Positions 45,154-55,983 are shown, counted from the first letter of the stretch. The stretch is 64,000 nt of DNA from Oegoconia quadripuncta (GCA_949316235.1 OX438750.1:434001-498000); one strand, 5' to 3'. Program-made: numbers and translations. The notes: generated by a model not told the origin, from the sequence alone.

Positions 45154-45319
45154 CAGATTGTAGAATGTAGAATGGCTATTGGGCGATTCTTTTCTGCAAA
45201 CACACCCTTCATCTGGAATAAATCACACAGTCACAGTTAGAACAACATTTCACATTGGCACCCACAGACAAAACTTCTATCACACTCACAAAGCGTTAAC
45301 TCCAAAACAAATCTTACAG

Positions 45320-45510
45320 AAACCTCTCCATCATCAGGCCGCTCGACGCCCACAGCAGCAGCACCAGCCACGGGCACCACGTCTCCATCGCCCAGCAAGC
45401 TCTTCGTCGGAGGGCTCAGCTGGCAGACGAGCTCGGAGAAGTTGAGGGAGTACTTCGCTATGTTTGGAGCGGTCACAGATGTGCTGATCATGAAGGACCC
45501 ACTCACACAG
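45320..45510 (+). CDS. msi: msi coding exon 2 (first half of RRM1)
   Basis: The acceptor is CTTACAG ending at 45319 and the donor is CAG|GTGAGG at 45511. The exon encodes residues 59-122: a Ser/Thr/Pro/Ala linker (about 60-84), then the start of RRM1 with RNP2 LFVGGL, the diagnostic GLSWQTSSEKLREYF helix region and VLIMKDPLTQ. The exon stops exactly before RNP1, which lies in exon 3. The phase is 1 at entry and 0 at exit. An overlapping open frame at 45179-45445 is a different frame with no homology and should not be annotated. The reading frame upstream of the acceptor stays open back to a TAG at 45238, so the acceptor is set by the splice signal and by phase matching with exon 1. Confidence 0.92.
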
Positions 45511-45741
45511 GTGAGGGTTTGGTACTGCTTATAAGGTATGGGGGTATAATGCAATTTTTTTAACAATTACTATGAATCGAAGTATGTATCAATCCTGTTA
45601 ACATGTCATTCTGTGGGCCTTCCATGGACAACACAAGAAGCCAAGCCAAAAACTTTTTTTTTTGCTTTTTTTATCACAATTCATAGAATGTAAGTAGATT
45701 ATGGTTTGAAGGCAAAGGAAATGTTACCTACATTACTTACA

Positions 45742-45963
45742 TCCTACTAATATATAAATGTGAAAGTTTGGATGGTTGTTTGTTGCTCAATCACGGCGAA
45801 TCGGATGAACGGATTTGGATGAAATTTGGTATATAGGTAGAATATACCGTGGATTAAGACATAGGATAATTTTTATCCCGATAAAGTGAGTAGTTCCTGT
45901 GGGATAAACAAATTTCCGCGATAAATTTATTCCACGCAGGTGAAGCCGCGGGCGGAAAGCTAG
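45742..45963 (+). mobile_element. Helitron-like non-autonomous element with intact termini
   Basis: The 5' end TCCTACTAATAT follows an A at 45741 and the 3' end GGGCGGAAAGCTAG is followed by a T at 45964. Helitrons classically show TC at the 5' end, CTRR at the 3' end, and insertion between A and T. The GC-rich CCGCGGGCGG just inside the 3' end could form the terminal hairpin. It resembles the lepidopteran Lep1 group as I remember it. Confidence 0.7.
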
Positions 45964-46834
45964 TTTTTAATATATCCTTTGGGTTTTTTTTTTCGATAAA
46001 CTAACATTTATAAATGCATTAAGGATTTGTTTCTTTGCCTACCTTTATTAAAATTGCATTTTACCCTTAAAAAGTTAAATTTCATAGTAGGTTCACCTTG
46101 TTGTTGATGAAAATAATAACATTGATTTTTTCAAAGACTGCCGTATAGGGACAGAAGACGGATTATCAGCGTTATGGGTCAGTCAATAGAGTTTAATTTA
46201 CCTGTCGACTGGTTGTTAGGTTGATTTGGAATTAGGTAGATAGGTATGATTGTAGGTATGTGTGATTTTAAAGTTATAATGTACCATAGACAAAAAATAG
46301 TTTTTAGTGTATATTATTGTATTAGTCTGTGCTCTGCAACCCTCAAAGTTGGAAATAAAAAATTTCATGCATAAAGTCACGCCTGTTTCCCGTAGCGGTA
46401 GGCAGATACCACAGACTTCCACTTGCTATGATCCTGACACCTCTTTTGCTTCATTCACTCACATGCTGTATGTGAAAGACTGAATAAATAAATAAATCTA
46501 TAAATCTATGAAGTTGTTCACACATGCCCGTCGGTTTAGGGTACTTTTGATTTGGCCTCGTCGACGTCCCCGATTTTATCATGGTACGTTCGCCGTGGCC
46601 TTCCCCTACCAACACTGCCATCCACATTCGTATATCTCCTTCGTTAGTCTTTCATTCATCTACTCCACGTGTCCAAACCATCTCTGCACACCTTTTTCAA
46701 TCTTTATTACTATATGCTGCATAACTCCCAAATTACACTATTCCAGATTCTATCTTTCCTGCTTTGGACATACTGACTGACAGGTAGCACCATGATGGCT
46801 ATTATTTAAGATAGTGCTGCCGTTCGATTGTCCA

Positions 46835-48050
46835 CCATCGATAGCATATATATAGCATAGTCTCAGCAAAAACAATAGTATCGATAGTATCGATCTCTTT
46901 TTTAGTGCAATACTAGTTTCTATTAGTTTTTAAAAAGTAAATCTATCACATTTGGGTTTTTCTGTTGACAATGTCGCTTGTTCACAATAAAATGCTTTTC
47001 TAGTTTATTAAATGTTTTTGCATTATATCACCGATCGACGGCAGCTAATTGGGGTTCCGCAACAAACCCTACCAATAGTATCGATCCCTGACGGCGAATA
47101 GACTAACGATGGCATTGCTTTTCAATATTAAATAAACTATCGATAGTTTTTGACAATCGATTTTCACCTTTATTTCAATAGTATAGATTGCATTTACACT
47201 GGACGGTGGGTAGAACAGAACCGATACTACTGAATTAAAGGTCACTATCGATTGTAAGGAAAAGAATAAGAAAACTTTATTTGATCCACTTAGCGACACT
47301 TGTACAAACCAATCATCCTTAAAGTATCACATGGGCTAAAGTTTACCTCCAAAAATTTTTACTTTTCTCTAATTTTCCTTGCCTTTCTATTATTTTAATG
47401 AAGTGTTTACGTTTTATTTTCCGTTATAAAAGGAAAAAAAAATCTAAATAGAAAAAAAATCGAATAAAAATTGTCTTAGCCGGATTCGAAAACCGTGTCT
47501 TTTCGAAAGATGTTACCTAAGCACTCGTGTCGCTTGCCACTAGACCACGATATCAATTAGCAGAGCCGACGAAATTTTCTTACTCATTTATATGTGACAT
47601 ATTATTATTGATTTGGTTTGAGTGTTGATATTGTATGAATACTTTCTAATAGATGGTGCTAATAGAGGTCCATACGGTCCATATAATACTTTTAGGGAGA
47701 TTCGTCTGTATAATACATTTAATTGTTACCTATGTACTATATAACACAACATAGAAATGTGGAACTTAATATAAGTAGGTATGCATTGGCTAGTTTTCGG
47801 TGTCCGCTCCCCAACTCGGCATTTGTTGTAGTCGAAGAAGGACGACTACAACGCTGGTTTTCAGTGGAGCCTAAGGCCTAATTGTACAAAACGAACGATA
47901 TATTGCGTAACGTCCGGGAACAATGCTATCGATTGTATCGATAGTTCATGCAATATTAGATAGCAATACTATCGATAGTATTGTACTAACTAAGAGATCG
48001 ATACTATCATGATGGTTCAGCATTTATCGATTAAATCGATATTTCGGCAC
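46835..48050. promoter_or_regulatory. cluster of TATCGATA / ATCGAT motifs
   Basis: ATCGATA-type words occur repeatedly at about 46836, 46884, 46891, 47079, 47138, 47247, 47927, 47935, 47970 and 48036, in both orientations. Several contain the full palindrome TATCGATA. In flies this is the DREF element and overlaps BEAF-32 CGATA sites (family knowledge). Here it could equally be internal sequence of a repeat. Confidence 0.4.
47300..47712. repeat. dispersed repeat X, copy 2
   Basis: The ends match copy 1, but the middle differs and holds a reverse-oriented tRNA-like segment (GGATTCGAAAACCG, then CCACTAGACCACGA). One explanation is two different tRNA-headed inserts in one host repeat. Confidence 0.55.
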
Positions 48051-48060
48051 CACTAGCAAC

Positions 48061-48191
48061 TAGATAAGATAGCCAGTCCCCCAAATGTGTTGGGGTTTCC
48101 GGGTCAGTACGCTTCCACCTTCGACCTCATCTTCACTTAACATCAGGTGTGATTGAGGTCAAGTACCAACCCGTTGTGCATTAAAAAAAAA
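48061..48191 (+). mobile_element. SINE-A 3' fragment
   Basis: It runs from AGATAAGATAGCCAGTCCCC to GTTGTGCATTAAAAAAAA; the 5' tRNA-like half is absent. Confidence 0.78.
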
Positions 48192-48239
48192 TCTAGTTTC
48201 TTTTGAATACTAGAAAACTTGATGTTGGACATGAACCGC

Positions 48240-48420
48240 TCTGCTATATTCAGTTTAATTTATTTTTTCTTTGTTGAATCATGAATTGCAACACCAGTAC
48301 TTAATCCATAAGAGTAATTCCTCGAGTAGCTTATTCTTCTCTGGGGAGTTAATTTTGTGAATGAACAGTGTTTTTGAATCTTATTTTCAAGTGTTGAATG
48401 AAGTAAGTTATCTATCTGCG
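48240..48420 (+). repeat. LINE 3' fragment
   Basis: TTCTTCTCTGGGGAGTTAAT then TTGTGAATGAACAGTG matches the 3'UTR of the 49-kb LINE. Confidence 0.5.
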
Positions 48421-49034
48421 TCTGGCAGAAGGCCCACCTTAAAATTACAATACCGCAATGCCCTTATTGTATGATTCTCAAGAAAAAATTTAAGGTGGTG
48501 CAACTACACACAATTGTATCACCGAAAAAATAAAAAAAAAACAACCTTTTTTCTCTCTTTGATTTTTCTCTCCCACAATATTTTGTCTATGGCGCACTAT
48601 AACTTACATCACTATAGTTGGGCTATGGTTGGACCAAGTAATCCTAGGTACACTAATACATTATAATAGACAAGTCTGGCATGCTAGAATCACTAACATT
48701 CTAGATTTCGTTAGGTATAGATGATAAAATAACTTTTTTGAAGTAATTATTTTGTCTAACAATCTTCTGATCCGAGGGTAGTTCTCCTTTCTATTAGAGC
48801 CAGTGTTGCCATGTTGAAAATTGTAGTTGTTTATGGTAGAATAATGTTCCTAGTCAAAAGATAGGGATTTGATGCTTAGTTTTGAATGACGTTTCTTTTA
48901 ATGAGTAAAAATTTCGCATTCCTCAATGTTTCGACAGCTCCACAGGACCGGGAAATTGTGGGTCAAACATTTCTGACTCATTGGCCTGCTGGATCTCCTC
49001 CTTCAGATCACCGCAGTATATCCTGTTCTCATAA

Positions 49035-49632
49035 ATAGCGTGCTATTCGTGCCATTTATAAATTAGGACCTAGAGAGTCTCTTAGAGATAAGTTTAAGGA
49101 AATTAATATCTTAAGAATGGCATCTCAATACATTTATGAGAATTTGTTATATGCAAAATAAAAATATAACCTTATTCGCTAAAAATAGTGATAGGCACAA
49201 TGTTAATACAAGGAATAAGAACCAGTTATCTGTTTATGTTAGCCGACTTCACAAAGTTAGTAAATCCTTCAAAGGGCAATGTATACGCTTTTATAATAAG
49301 GTTCCAATAGACATTCAAAATATGCCTTTAAATGAATTTAAAGCAATCATAAAACAGAAATTATTAACAAAAGGCTATTATAAAATCACTGACTATTTGA
49401 ATGATAAGCAAGCATGGACATAGCTGTCTTATTATTCATATAATTATCAAATCGCAACCTATAATCTGTTTAAAAGAGCAACCCTAGAGTTTGTTGCTCG
49501 TTCTTCCCTGGGGAGTCAGCTTTGTGAATGAGCAGTAAATTTAAACTATTATGTAATTTTAATATTAATAGTGACGTTTTCAAGTGATAATTTTATCCTA
49601 TGAAATAAAATATTTTGATTGATTGATTGATG
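49035..49632 (+). repeat. 5'-truncated LINE: reverse-transcriptase C-terminus, 3'UTR and (TTGA)n tail
   Basis: Coding similarity begins near AIRAIYKLGPRESLRDKFKE and continues after a frameshift near 49135-49160 into the frame ending 49423 (HNVNTRNKNQLSVYVSRLHK...VPIDIQNMPLNEFKAI). This arrangement is the usual C-terminus of CR1/Jockey-like insect LINEs. A 3'UTR of about 190 bp and a TTGATTGATTGATTGA tail end the copy. It lacks the endonuclease and most of the polymerase, as expected from 5'-truncated reverse transcription. Confidence 0.75.
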
Positions 49633-50466
49633 ATAATATCTCAGCCTGCGCATGTTCGCCAAAAGGCATTGATTAATTTTATTGAAATTAAATATTTCGT
49701 ATATCTTCCCCAGATTTTTAAAATGACGATCTCACTGTAAAATTTAAGCTTTAAAATCATGCGTGTATCTGTATATCATTGCATTTTTCTTGGCCTAATC
49801 ATTTTTTAACGAATTGTCCACAAGAATAAGTAGAAATGCTCAAATATACAAATCTTAACCGTAATCTATATGTCGGGGCGGTACCTTCGAAGCGCAATTG
49901 TTTACATATAGCTATCTATTTACTCTCGTACTGTCTGTATCTTCGTTCTCACTCATTAGTACCTTGAGAACTAAATTTCCAGTACAAACAGCAACGTACT
50001 TATTTATACATTATTTTTTTCTTAACATACTGCAGGAAAGAGACAATTATGGATCCTAGCTAGTGGCTAAGCAACTTAACTTAATTTCGTCGGGTTGTTA
50101 AATCGAGTAAATTCGGTTATAGAGCCGTTTGTTTTCGTTTTACATTAATCGGACATATTACACGGTACTGTTTTATCGAGTTAAAAATGTTTTTAAATTT
50201 ATTTTTGAACCCTAAATTAAGGGTAAATTATTATTGCTTGTCGAGTCGATAAAACAGAGTTGCAATACGACCCGAATTAGGAATCATTCCTTTGGAAACT
50301 TGCGACTTTTGACAGACTTTTGACAGACATTTCGAACAGTAATATTGTCAATCAGTTCAGTCTTTAATGGGCAGTTAAGTATGTTGCTGTTTGTACCTAT
50401 ATGGCAACGCGCACGGCTGACAAACGCAATTAGTAGGAACATAGCATATACCTATACTATATACTA

Positions 50467-51776
50467 CTCTGTGTAAAAAGTATCGGGAATATGTCAATAA
50501 AAAGACCCGCGTAAAAGAGGTCGTTCTAATTTTTTTACTGCATGTTGGTAGCACTGTACTGATTTAGCGCGCAAAATTTGAGCGGGATCTGTCATTTAAT
50601 TTGTTTTAAACTACACTTTTTGTTGGTCATAGTTTTGAGTCCTCGGCGATTTTTACAATGGAAAATATTGTTGAACAAAGAGTGTGCCTTAAATTTTGTG
50701 TTTCAAATGATATTTCATGTGGTGAATCACTAAAAATGTTGCGAAATACCTACGGCGAATCGTGTATATCGAAAACAAGGGCTTATGAATGGTATAAGGC
50801 TTTTAAAGAAGGCCGAGAAGTAGTAGTAGACTTGCCTCGTTCTGGTAGACCTTCAACCGCTACGACCAAAGAAAACATCGACAGAATCAAGAAGCTAGTG
50901 CTCGAAAATCGACGTATGAGTCTGAGAGAGTTGGCTAGTGAGGTGAACATATCTTTTAAGTCCATCCACAACATTCTCATTGACATTTTAGGCATGAAAC
51001 GCGTCGCCGCTCGACTAGTTCCAAAAGAGCTCAATTTTATTCAAAAAGCGCAGCGAAAGCATGTCGCTGAAGACATGGTTTCCCGAGCTTCTACGGATCC
51101 GACCTTTATGAAACGTATAATAACTGGCGACGAGACATGGGTTTATGAGTACGACATGCAAACAAGCCAACAGTCTTCAGAATGGCGTCTCGAAAACGAG
51201 CCGAAACCCAAAAAACCGCGGCAAAGTCGCTCCAAAATGAAGGTGATGCTGACAGTTTTTTTTGACTACCGTGGTGTGGTTCACTCCGAATTCCTTCCAG
51301 AGGGAGAAACAGTGAATAAAGAATATTATTTAGGCGTCATGAAGCGTTTGCGTGAGAGTATCCGCCGAAAACGTCCAGATTTGTGGCAACACAACTCATG
51401 GATGCTGCACCATGATAATGCACCATCACACACAGCCATTATAGTGAAAGAGTTTTTAGCGAAAAATTCAACAAAAGTTCTCGACCAAGCACCGTATTCA
51501 CCTGATATGGCTCCGTCTGACTTTTTTTTATTTCCCAAGTTAAAATTACCACTTCGAAACGTTTTGAGTCGATAGAAGCCATAAAAGAAAATTCGCTGAA
51601 TGAGCTAAAGGCCATACCGCAAATAGCCTATGAAAAATGTATGGAAGACTGGGTGAAGCGGTGGAGATGTTGTATTGCAAGCGATGGGGCCTACTTTGAA
51701 GGCGATAAAATAAATTTAGATGAATAATTTGTATTTTTTGTTTTATTGACAAATTCCCGATACTTAGTACACTGAA
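50467..51776 (+). mobile_element. mariner element (DD34D) in msi intron 2
   Basis: It is about 1.3 kb, the usual mariner size. Inverted ends share AAGTATCGGGAAT and TGTCAATAAAA (left 50471-50502, right 51741-51772, about 32 bp with few mismatches). A TA precedes the left end; the matching right dinucleotide appears mutated to TG, so the outer limits are approximate. It lies in the sense direction of msi. Confidence 0.88.
50658..51727 (+). pseudogene. mariner transposase, frameshifted near the C-terminus
   Basis: The open frame 50658-51575 gives 305 residues. It has the N-terminal HTH (SCGESLKMLRNTYGE, then SKTRAYEWYKAFKEG), the linker motif region LPRSGRPST, and catalytic motifs GDETWVYEYD (D158), HHDNAPSH (D253) and YSPDMAPSDFF (D288), with exactly 34 residues between the last two acids. 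After LPLR the frame breaks. Mariner-like coding continues in another frame from about 51560 to a stop at 51725-51727, with WVKRW recognisable. A net loss of one base (or gain of two) between about 51553 and 51560 explains it. The three catalytic residues remain, but the last 55 or so residues are replaced by a few wrong ones. Confidence 0.9.
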
Positions 51777-51954
51777 TGTATAGCATCACTTACAGTCTGT
51801 GCTTGTAAGAAACGAAAGTAGATTTTTTACAGACTACCCTCAAAAATGGGCGGTTATGTTTTTCGCGTGTATGTAGATTTCTATGTTACCTCTTGTAGCC
51901 TAAACTGACCGATTTTGAAGTGGAAGGTGTCGTTCGATTCGTCTTGATACTTAC

Positions 51955-52286
51955 GCCCCTATTAATAAACCATTGTCAAGATTGAGAACAGTCTTGTGAC
52001 CGGTCTCAAGTAAACGTGTTGATTAATAAACCTAACTTGATACCTGAAAAGCACGTGCATACTCAAGCAGTACTCACTTGAGAGGTGGCGCGTATTAATA
52101 AACGAAACTCAAGACTATCATTCATTCGCCGCTGAGGCGAATACTTGAGAAGTGATCTCAGCTGAGTAGACCACAAGATTGGTTTATAAATTAGCACGGA
52201 GCTTGAGATAGCGTCAACTGCTTAAGACGCATCTCGGTTGATACAGCCCTAAGTCTTTTATTGAGATTGATTTATTAATACGGGCC
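51955..52286 (+). mobile_element. CTCAAG-palindrome MITE, copy 6, in msi intron 2
   Basis: It is about 332 bp from GCCCCTATTAATAAACC to TTATTAATACGGGCC and nearly full length. Inside it alternates CTCAAG/CTTGAG hexamers with TTAATAAAC or TTTATAAAT blocks. It has no coding capacity. Confidence 0.85.
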
Positions 52287-52689
52287 CCAGAGTGTCATAC
52301 GATACATTATATTGTAAAAAAAAAAAACAACATAGCGCCTGCAAAATATAAAATATGCTGTCGGGGATTTTGGTTTTTAAATACTTATACATTGGCAACA
52401 CTGACTTAACCCAAACGTTTTTTTTTTTAACTTTTAGTACAGTACCTAACTACTTTTTAGATATCTCACAGAAACTAGTTAAAATTAAAACTATTACTAT
52501 AAGATTATTTGCGTAGACAGAAACGCCGTCTTTGTAAACAGAACTGAAAAATCTCCGATTATACAATTTCTTTCGCATAAAGATGGCGCCCGTGACATTT
52601 GCGACATCCGCATGGTTTTATATTCCTTCGTTGAAAAATTTTGAATACGAGTATTTAGTTAAAAAAATACACTAAAATCTTACATTGCC

Positions 52690-53224
52690 ACGGACGACCG
52701 GTTGGTGTAGTGGATAGTGACCCTGTCAGCGAAACCAACGGTTGCGGGTTCGAATCCCGCGAGGGGTAAATGTTTGTGTGGTGAATGCAAACATTTTTTT
52801 CCGAGTCATGGATGTTTATATAAATATTTATGTATCCGTTATCTAGTATCGATAGTGGTGTCGATTCGGATGTACAACGAACTAACTAAATTTAAAGCAG
52901 ATACATCCTTTTCTAACACTATTAACATGAAAGGGACGACTATAAATTAAGTACTGTCAAATTAAGTAAAAGGATCACAACAAGCACTTCTTTATCAATA
53001 TTAGGTGTACACCTAGCGACGTCACGATTAAAATACTATGGAGCGACTTGTTTTGACAGCTCTTAACTTAATTTGACAGGACTCAATTTATAGCCGTCCC
53101 TTTCATGTTAATAGTGTTAGAAAAGGATGTATCTGCTTTAAATTTAGTTAGTACGTTGTACATCCGAATCGACACCAGTACAAGCTTTGCTTAGTTTGGG
53201 ACTAGATGATTGGTGTAAATGTAT
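52690..53224 (+). mobile_element. SINE-B, split by a MITE
   Basis: The head CGGACGACCGGTTGGTGTAG and B-box GGTTCGAATCCCG are intact. The body is interrupted at 52857-53176 and resumes with ACAAGCTTTGCTTAGTTTG. The frame 52717-52950 is a chance reading. Confidence 0.85.
52857..53176. mobile_element. 320-bp MITE with GGTGTCGATTCGG ends, nested in a SINE
   Basis: Inverted repeats of roughly 115 bp begin GGTGTCGATTCGGATGTACA at the left and are mirrored at the right. AGT flanks both sides (52854-52856, 53177-53179). Removing it restores a continuous SINE-B body. Confidence 0.87.
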
Positions 53225-53582
53225 AATTGTCGATTAATAAGCGCAATAATCGTAATCGCTGTCGTTTCATCACTAATAAATATTTTTATTATTATATTAC
53301 ATGTTGCAGTTACAATAAATAAATAAATAAATAAATATTACTATAGACGAGCAGCATTACTGCTGGTATGTCTATGTCGTTGGAAGAGATTGTTCATTAT
53401 GTTGTTGTTCAATCAATATTTAAGTCATCACTAGTTTTTTAAAAATTTATCCATTCTATTCCATAACGAATACATATATATTTTTTTCTTATATTTTAGA
53501 AGGATTTTTCCTACGGGATAATGCCACCCTCATAGGACCTCCCCTCTTCCACACAGCAAAACGTGGTACCTATCTAATAAAA

Positions 53583-54376
53583 CGTAGATGTATATACAAT
53601 CTGTCCGGGGGACCACTGTACAGACTTTAGGGGCTAATAGTACACTTATTTTGACGAATAAAAATATACCACATATGGGGTCTAAACCCAATACCCTCCA
53701 TACGGCAGCCATTTTTAATTTCAATTATTTTATAACTAGGTTCTTGTTCTTAAATTGCAATAATTACTAAAATAGTAGCATTTTTTCATGAAAACTTTTT
53801 TATTGAATACATTATGGTATTACCTTTCAGTATATGGCTAAATGTTTTGCGTGAGATCTATCACATTCGATAAAAAAAATAATAAAATCTGATTTTGGGA
53901 TAAAATTTTACATTATTTTTCAGTTTTAAAACTTTTCCACAAAAAACAACCCTATTGGTATGCTTTTTTTAAGTATTCAACAAAAAGTAGGTAAAATTAT
54001 CAATAGGGTTGCTTTTTGTGGAAAAGCGTTTAAACTAAAAAATAATGTAAAATTTTATCCCAAAATCTGACTTTAATATTTTTTTTATTGAAAGTGATAG
54101 ATCTTATGCAAAACATTTAGCCATATACTGATAGGTAATACCGTAATGTATACAATAAAAAAAATTCATGAAAAAAATGCTACAATTTTTGTAATTATTG
54201 CAATTTGAGAATAAGAACCTCGTTATAAAATAATTGAAATTAAAAATGGCTGCCGTATGGAGGGTATTGGGTTTAGACCCCATATGTGGTATATTTTTAT
54301 TCGTCAAAATAAGTGTACTATTAGCCCCTAAAGTCTGTACAGTGGTCCCCCAGACAGATTGTATATACTATCTACG
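53583..54376. mobile_element. 794-bp foldback element, msi intron 2
   Basis: Two near-identical inverted arms of about 375 bp (53583-53957 and 54001-54376) flank a 43-bp loop. The ends read CGTAGAT and ATCTACG. Mirrored landmarks include GACCACTGTACAGACTTTAG near both tips and CAACCCTATTG at the loop. Open frames inside are mirror images and not genes. No target duplication is evident. Confidence 0.88.
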
Positions 54377-54402
54377 CTTGATCCCCATAACAACCATTTG
54401 AA

Positions 54403-54449
54403 TAGTGCCCTGGCTTCCGCCGATGTGGCGGAAGCCAGCGCACTATTAC
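54403..54449. repeat. 46-bp hairpin between two mobile elements
   Basis: AGTGCCCTGGCTTCCGCC is mirrored by GGCGGAAGCCAGCGCACT around a 4-5-base loop. It is GC-rich in an AT-rich context, just right of the foldback element. Confidence 0.8.
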
Positions 54450-54513
54450 ATGTTCCTATGTCTACTCTGGAATGCCCCAAGTAACAGTACTGTGACCCGA
54501 ACGAATAGACATA

Positions 54514-55283
54514 TTGGGTCTTTGCCTATGAAATTGGCGTTTTTTTTCTTCGTTAATCATATGTACCAATTCATGCGATTTTCGACGCTATATCCAAATT
54601 TGTTTTTTATTTGGAAAATGGAATACTATTTCAAGGTTTCACATGAAATATTTTTTTATTTCTGGGCTAAATCACATAATTTAAAAAAATTTGAACAGAG
54701 CTCTTTTCATGTGCTTCCCATAATCATTTCTTAGATTCGCTGAAACTTTTGTAAGGCGGTTACTTTTAAAAATTAACGCTGCCTATACTTAACTTAATGT
54801 TATCCGATAATACACACAAAGTTTAGCTAAATTTGGATTTGCCGTTCCCAAAACAAAATGAAAAATGTTTGTATGGAGAAAACAGTCCTAATGACTTTAA
54901 CCGCCTCCGTGGCTCAATGTAAACAACACTGAGTTTACGATTCGGAGGTCGCGGGTTCGATCCCCAGCGGGGTACATGTTTAAGTACTCGGTTTGGTTGG
55001 TGGTAGGGCATTTTAAAATGTCCACCTGGCTAGCTACCACCATCTTATCTAAATCTGCCGCCAAGCAGCAATGTTAATAGCATTGTTGTGTTCCGGTTGT
55101 CAGAGATAAGATAGCCAGTCCCCCAAATGTGTTGGGGTTTCCGGGTTAGTACGCTTCCACCTTCGACCTCATCTTCACTTAACATCAGGTGTGATTGAGG
55201 TCAAGTACGAACCCGTCGTGCATAAAAAAAAAAAAAAAAAACAATGAAATTCTTCATACAAAACGCCAATTTCATAAGGACCA
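54514..55283 (-). mobile_element. MITE (CCTATGAAATTGG family) interrupted by a SINE
   Basis: The ends read TTGGGTCTTTGCCTATGAAA and ATTTCATAAGGACCAA. Without the SINE at 54895-55242 it is about 420 bp and collinear, in reverse, with 39784-40188. Confidence 0.83.
54895..55242 (+). mobile_element. tRNA-derived SINE (family A), full length, nested in a MITE
   Basis: The head CCGCCTCCGTGGCTCAATGT contains an A-box-like TGGCTCAATG and a B-box GGTTCGATCCC near 54955. It is followed by the family body (CTACCACCATCTTATCTAAA, CATCAGGTGTGATTGAGGTC) and a poly-A tail. The duplication AATGA flanks it (54890-54894, 55243-55247). It is transcribed by RNA polymerase III in such families (family knowledge). 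Confidence 0.9.
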
Positions 55284-55671
55284 AATATTTAAAAAAAAAT
55301 TTTAACCCTCAAAAATGTCACGGACGCCGTTCCACGTGGTACAGAATTTGTTTTGTAGACAAGACTCCAATTACTCTTGTAGACAGACGTAAGTGTTTTG
55401 TTTAGTAAAAGAAATCACCACCGTAACTATAAATATGCTCAAAGATTTGTAGTTTAACACATTATGGGTAGGATTGCTCGGTTAGAGGCAACTGTGCTAA
55501 TGTGAATTATTGTTTTGCTGGACGATGTTTTTGTGGTATTGAAGACTTAGTGCAGCGGAACGTCCGTACTATTTTTATTACAGACTATGATTTTATATAC
55601 GATAGAAAATTCTCAAAAATCTCGACAATCCTCTGGAGTTGTTGCCTTTTCTCACGTGATATTCGTTTTCC

Positions 55672-55793
55672 GAAGCGATCTCCGCTTGAGGACAGTTGAA
55701 AAGCGACAGCGTTATGTAACTTGTATAGCGGCATCTCTCTCAAACTATGCTCAAGCGCAGATCTACGCTTGAGCAACATTCTGAATACGGGCC
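55672..55793. mobile_element. truncated copy of the 158-bp GGCCCGTATT MITE
   Basis: The right end CAACATTCTGAATACGGGCC is intact and followed by TTAAG. The interior (TGTAACTTGTATAGCGGCATC) matches the copy at 43264. The outer left end is missing. Confidence 0.75.
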
Positions 55794-55983
55794 TTAAGCC
55801 AACTGACAGGGAACTGCAGCGGCGTTAGTATTCATTCTAATATATAATAATATATTTAAATTGAAATGTGGTAAATAAATGGCTGCAGTAAGAGTTTATA
55901 ACTCTTACTTGTGTTGTGGGAAATATGGATCTATTGACTGAAAACGGCAATCGGTCCGCTGAAGCTACTGTAGTAGTTAAAGT

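Larger units (their letters stand above)
42944..45319 (+). other. msi: msi intron 1
   Basis: The intron has donor GTAAGT and acceptor CTTACAG. It carries a 158-bp MITE (43264-43421), a minus-strand SINE-A end (about 43588-43782), a short plus-strand SINE-A tail (44325-44392) and a degenerate longer SINE-A (44838-45153). The rest (for example 43800-44320 and 44400-44830) shows nothing I recognise. Confidence 0.85.

Noticed and set aside
45179..45445. 88-codon frame overlapping msi exon 2
   Set aside because: It is in a different frame from the RRM coding and starts before the acceptor.
52690..52762. tRNA-like sequence (plus strand)
   Set aside because: Same SINE-B head, with the SINE body following.
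53530..54307. Pair of similar minus-strand frames and one plus-strand frame
   Set aside because: They are mirror-image readings of the foldback element arms.
54900..54975. tRNA-like sequence with GGTTCGATCCC
   Set aside because: It is the head of a full SINE-A with a poly-A tail and target duplication.
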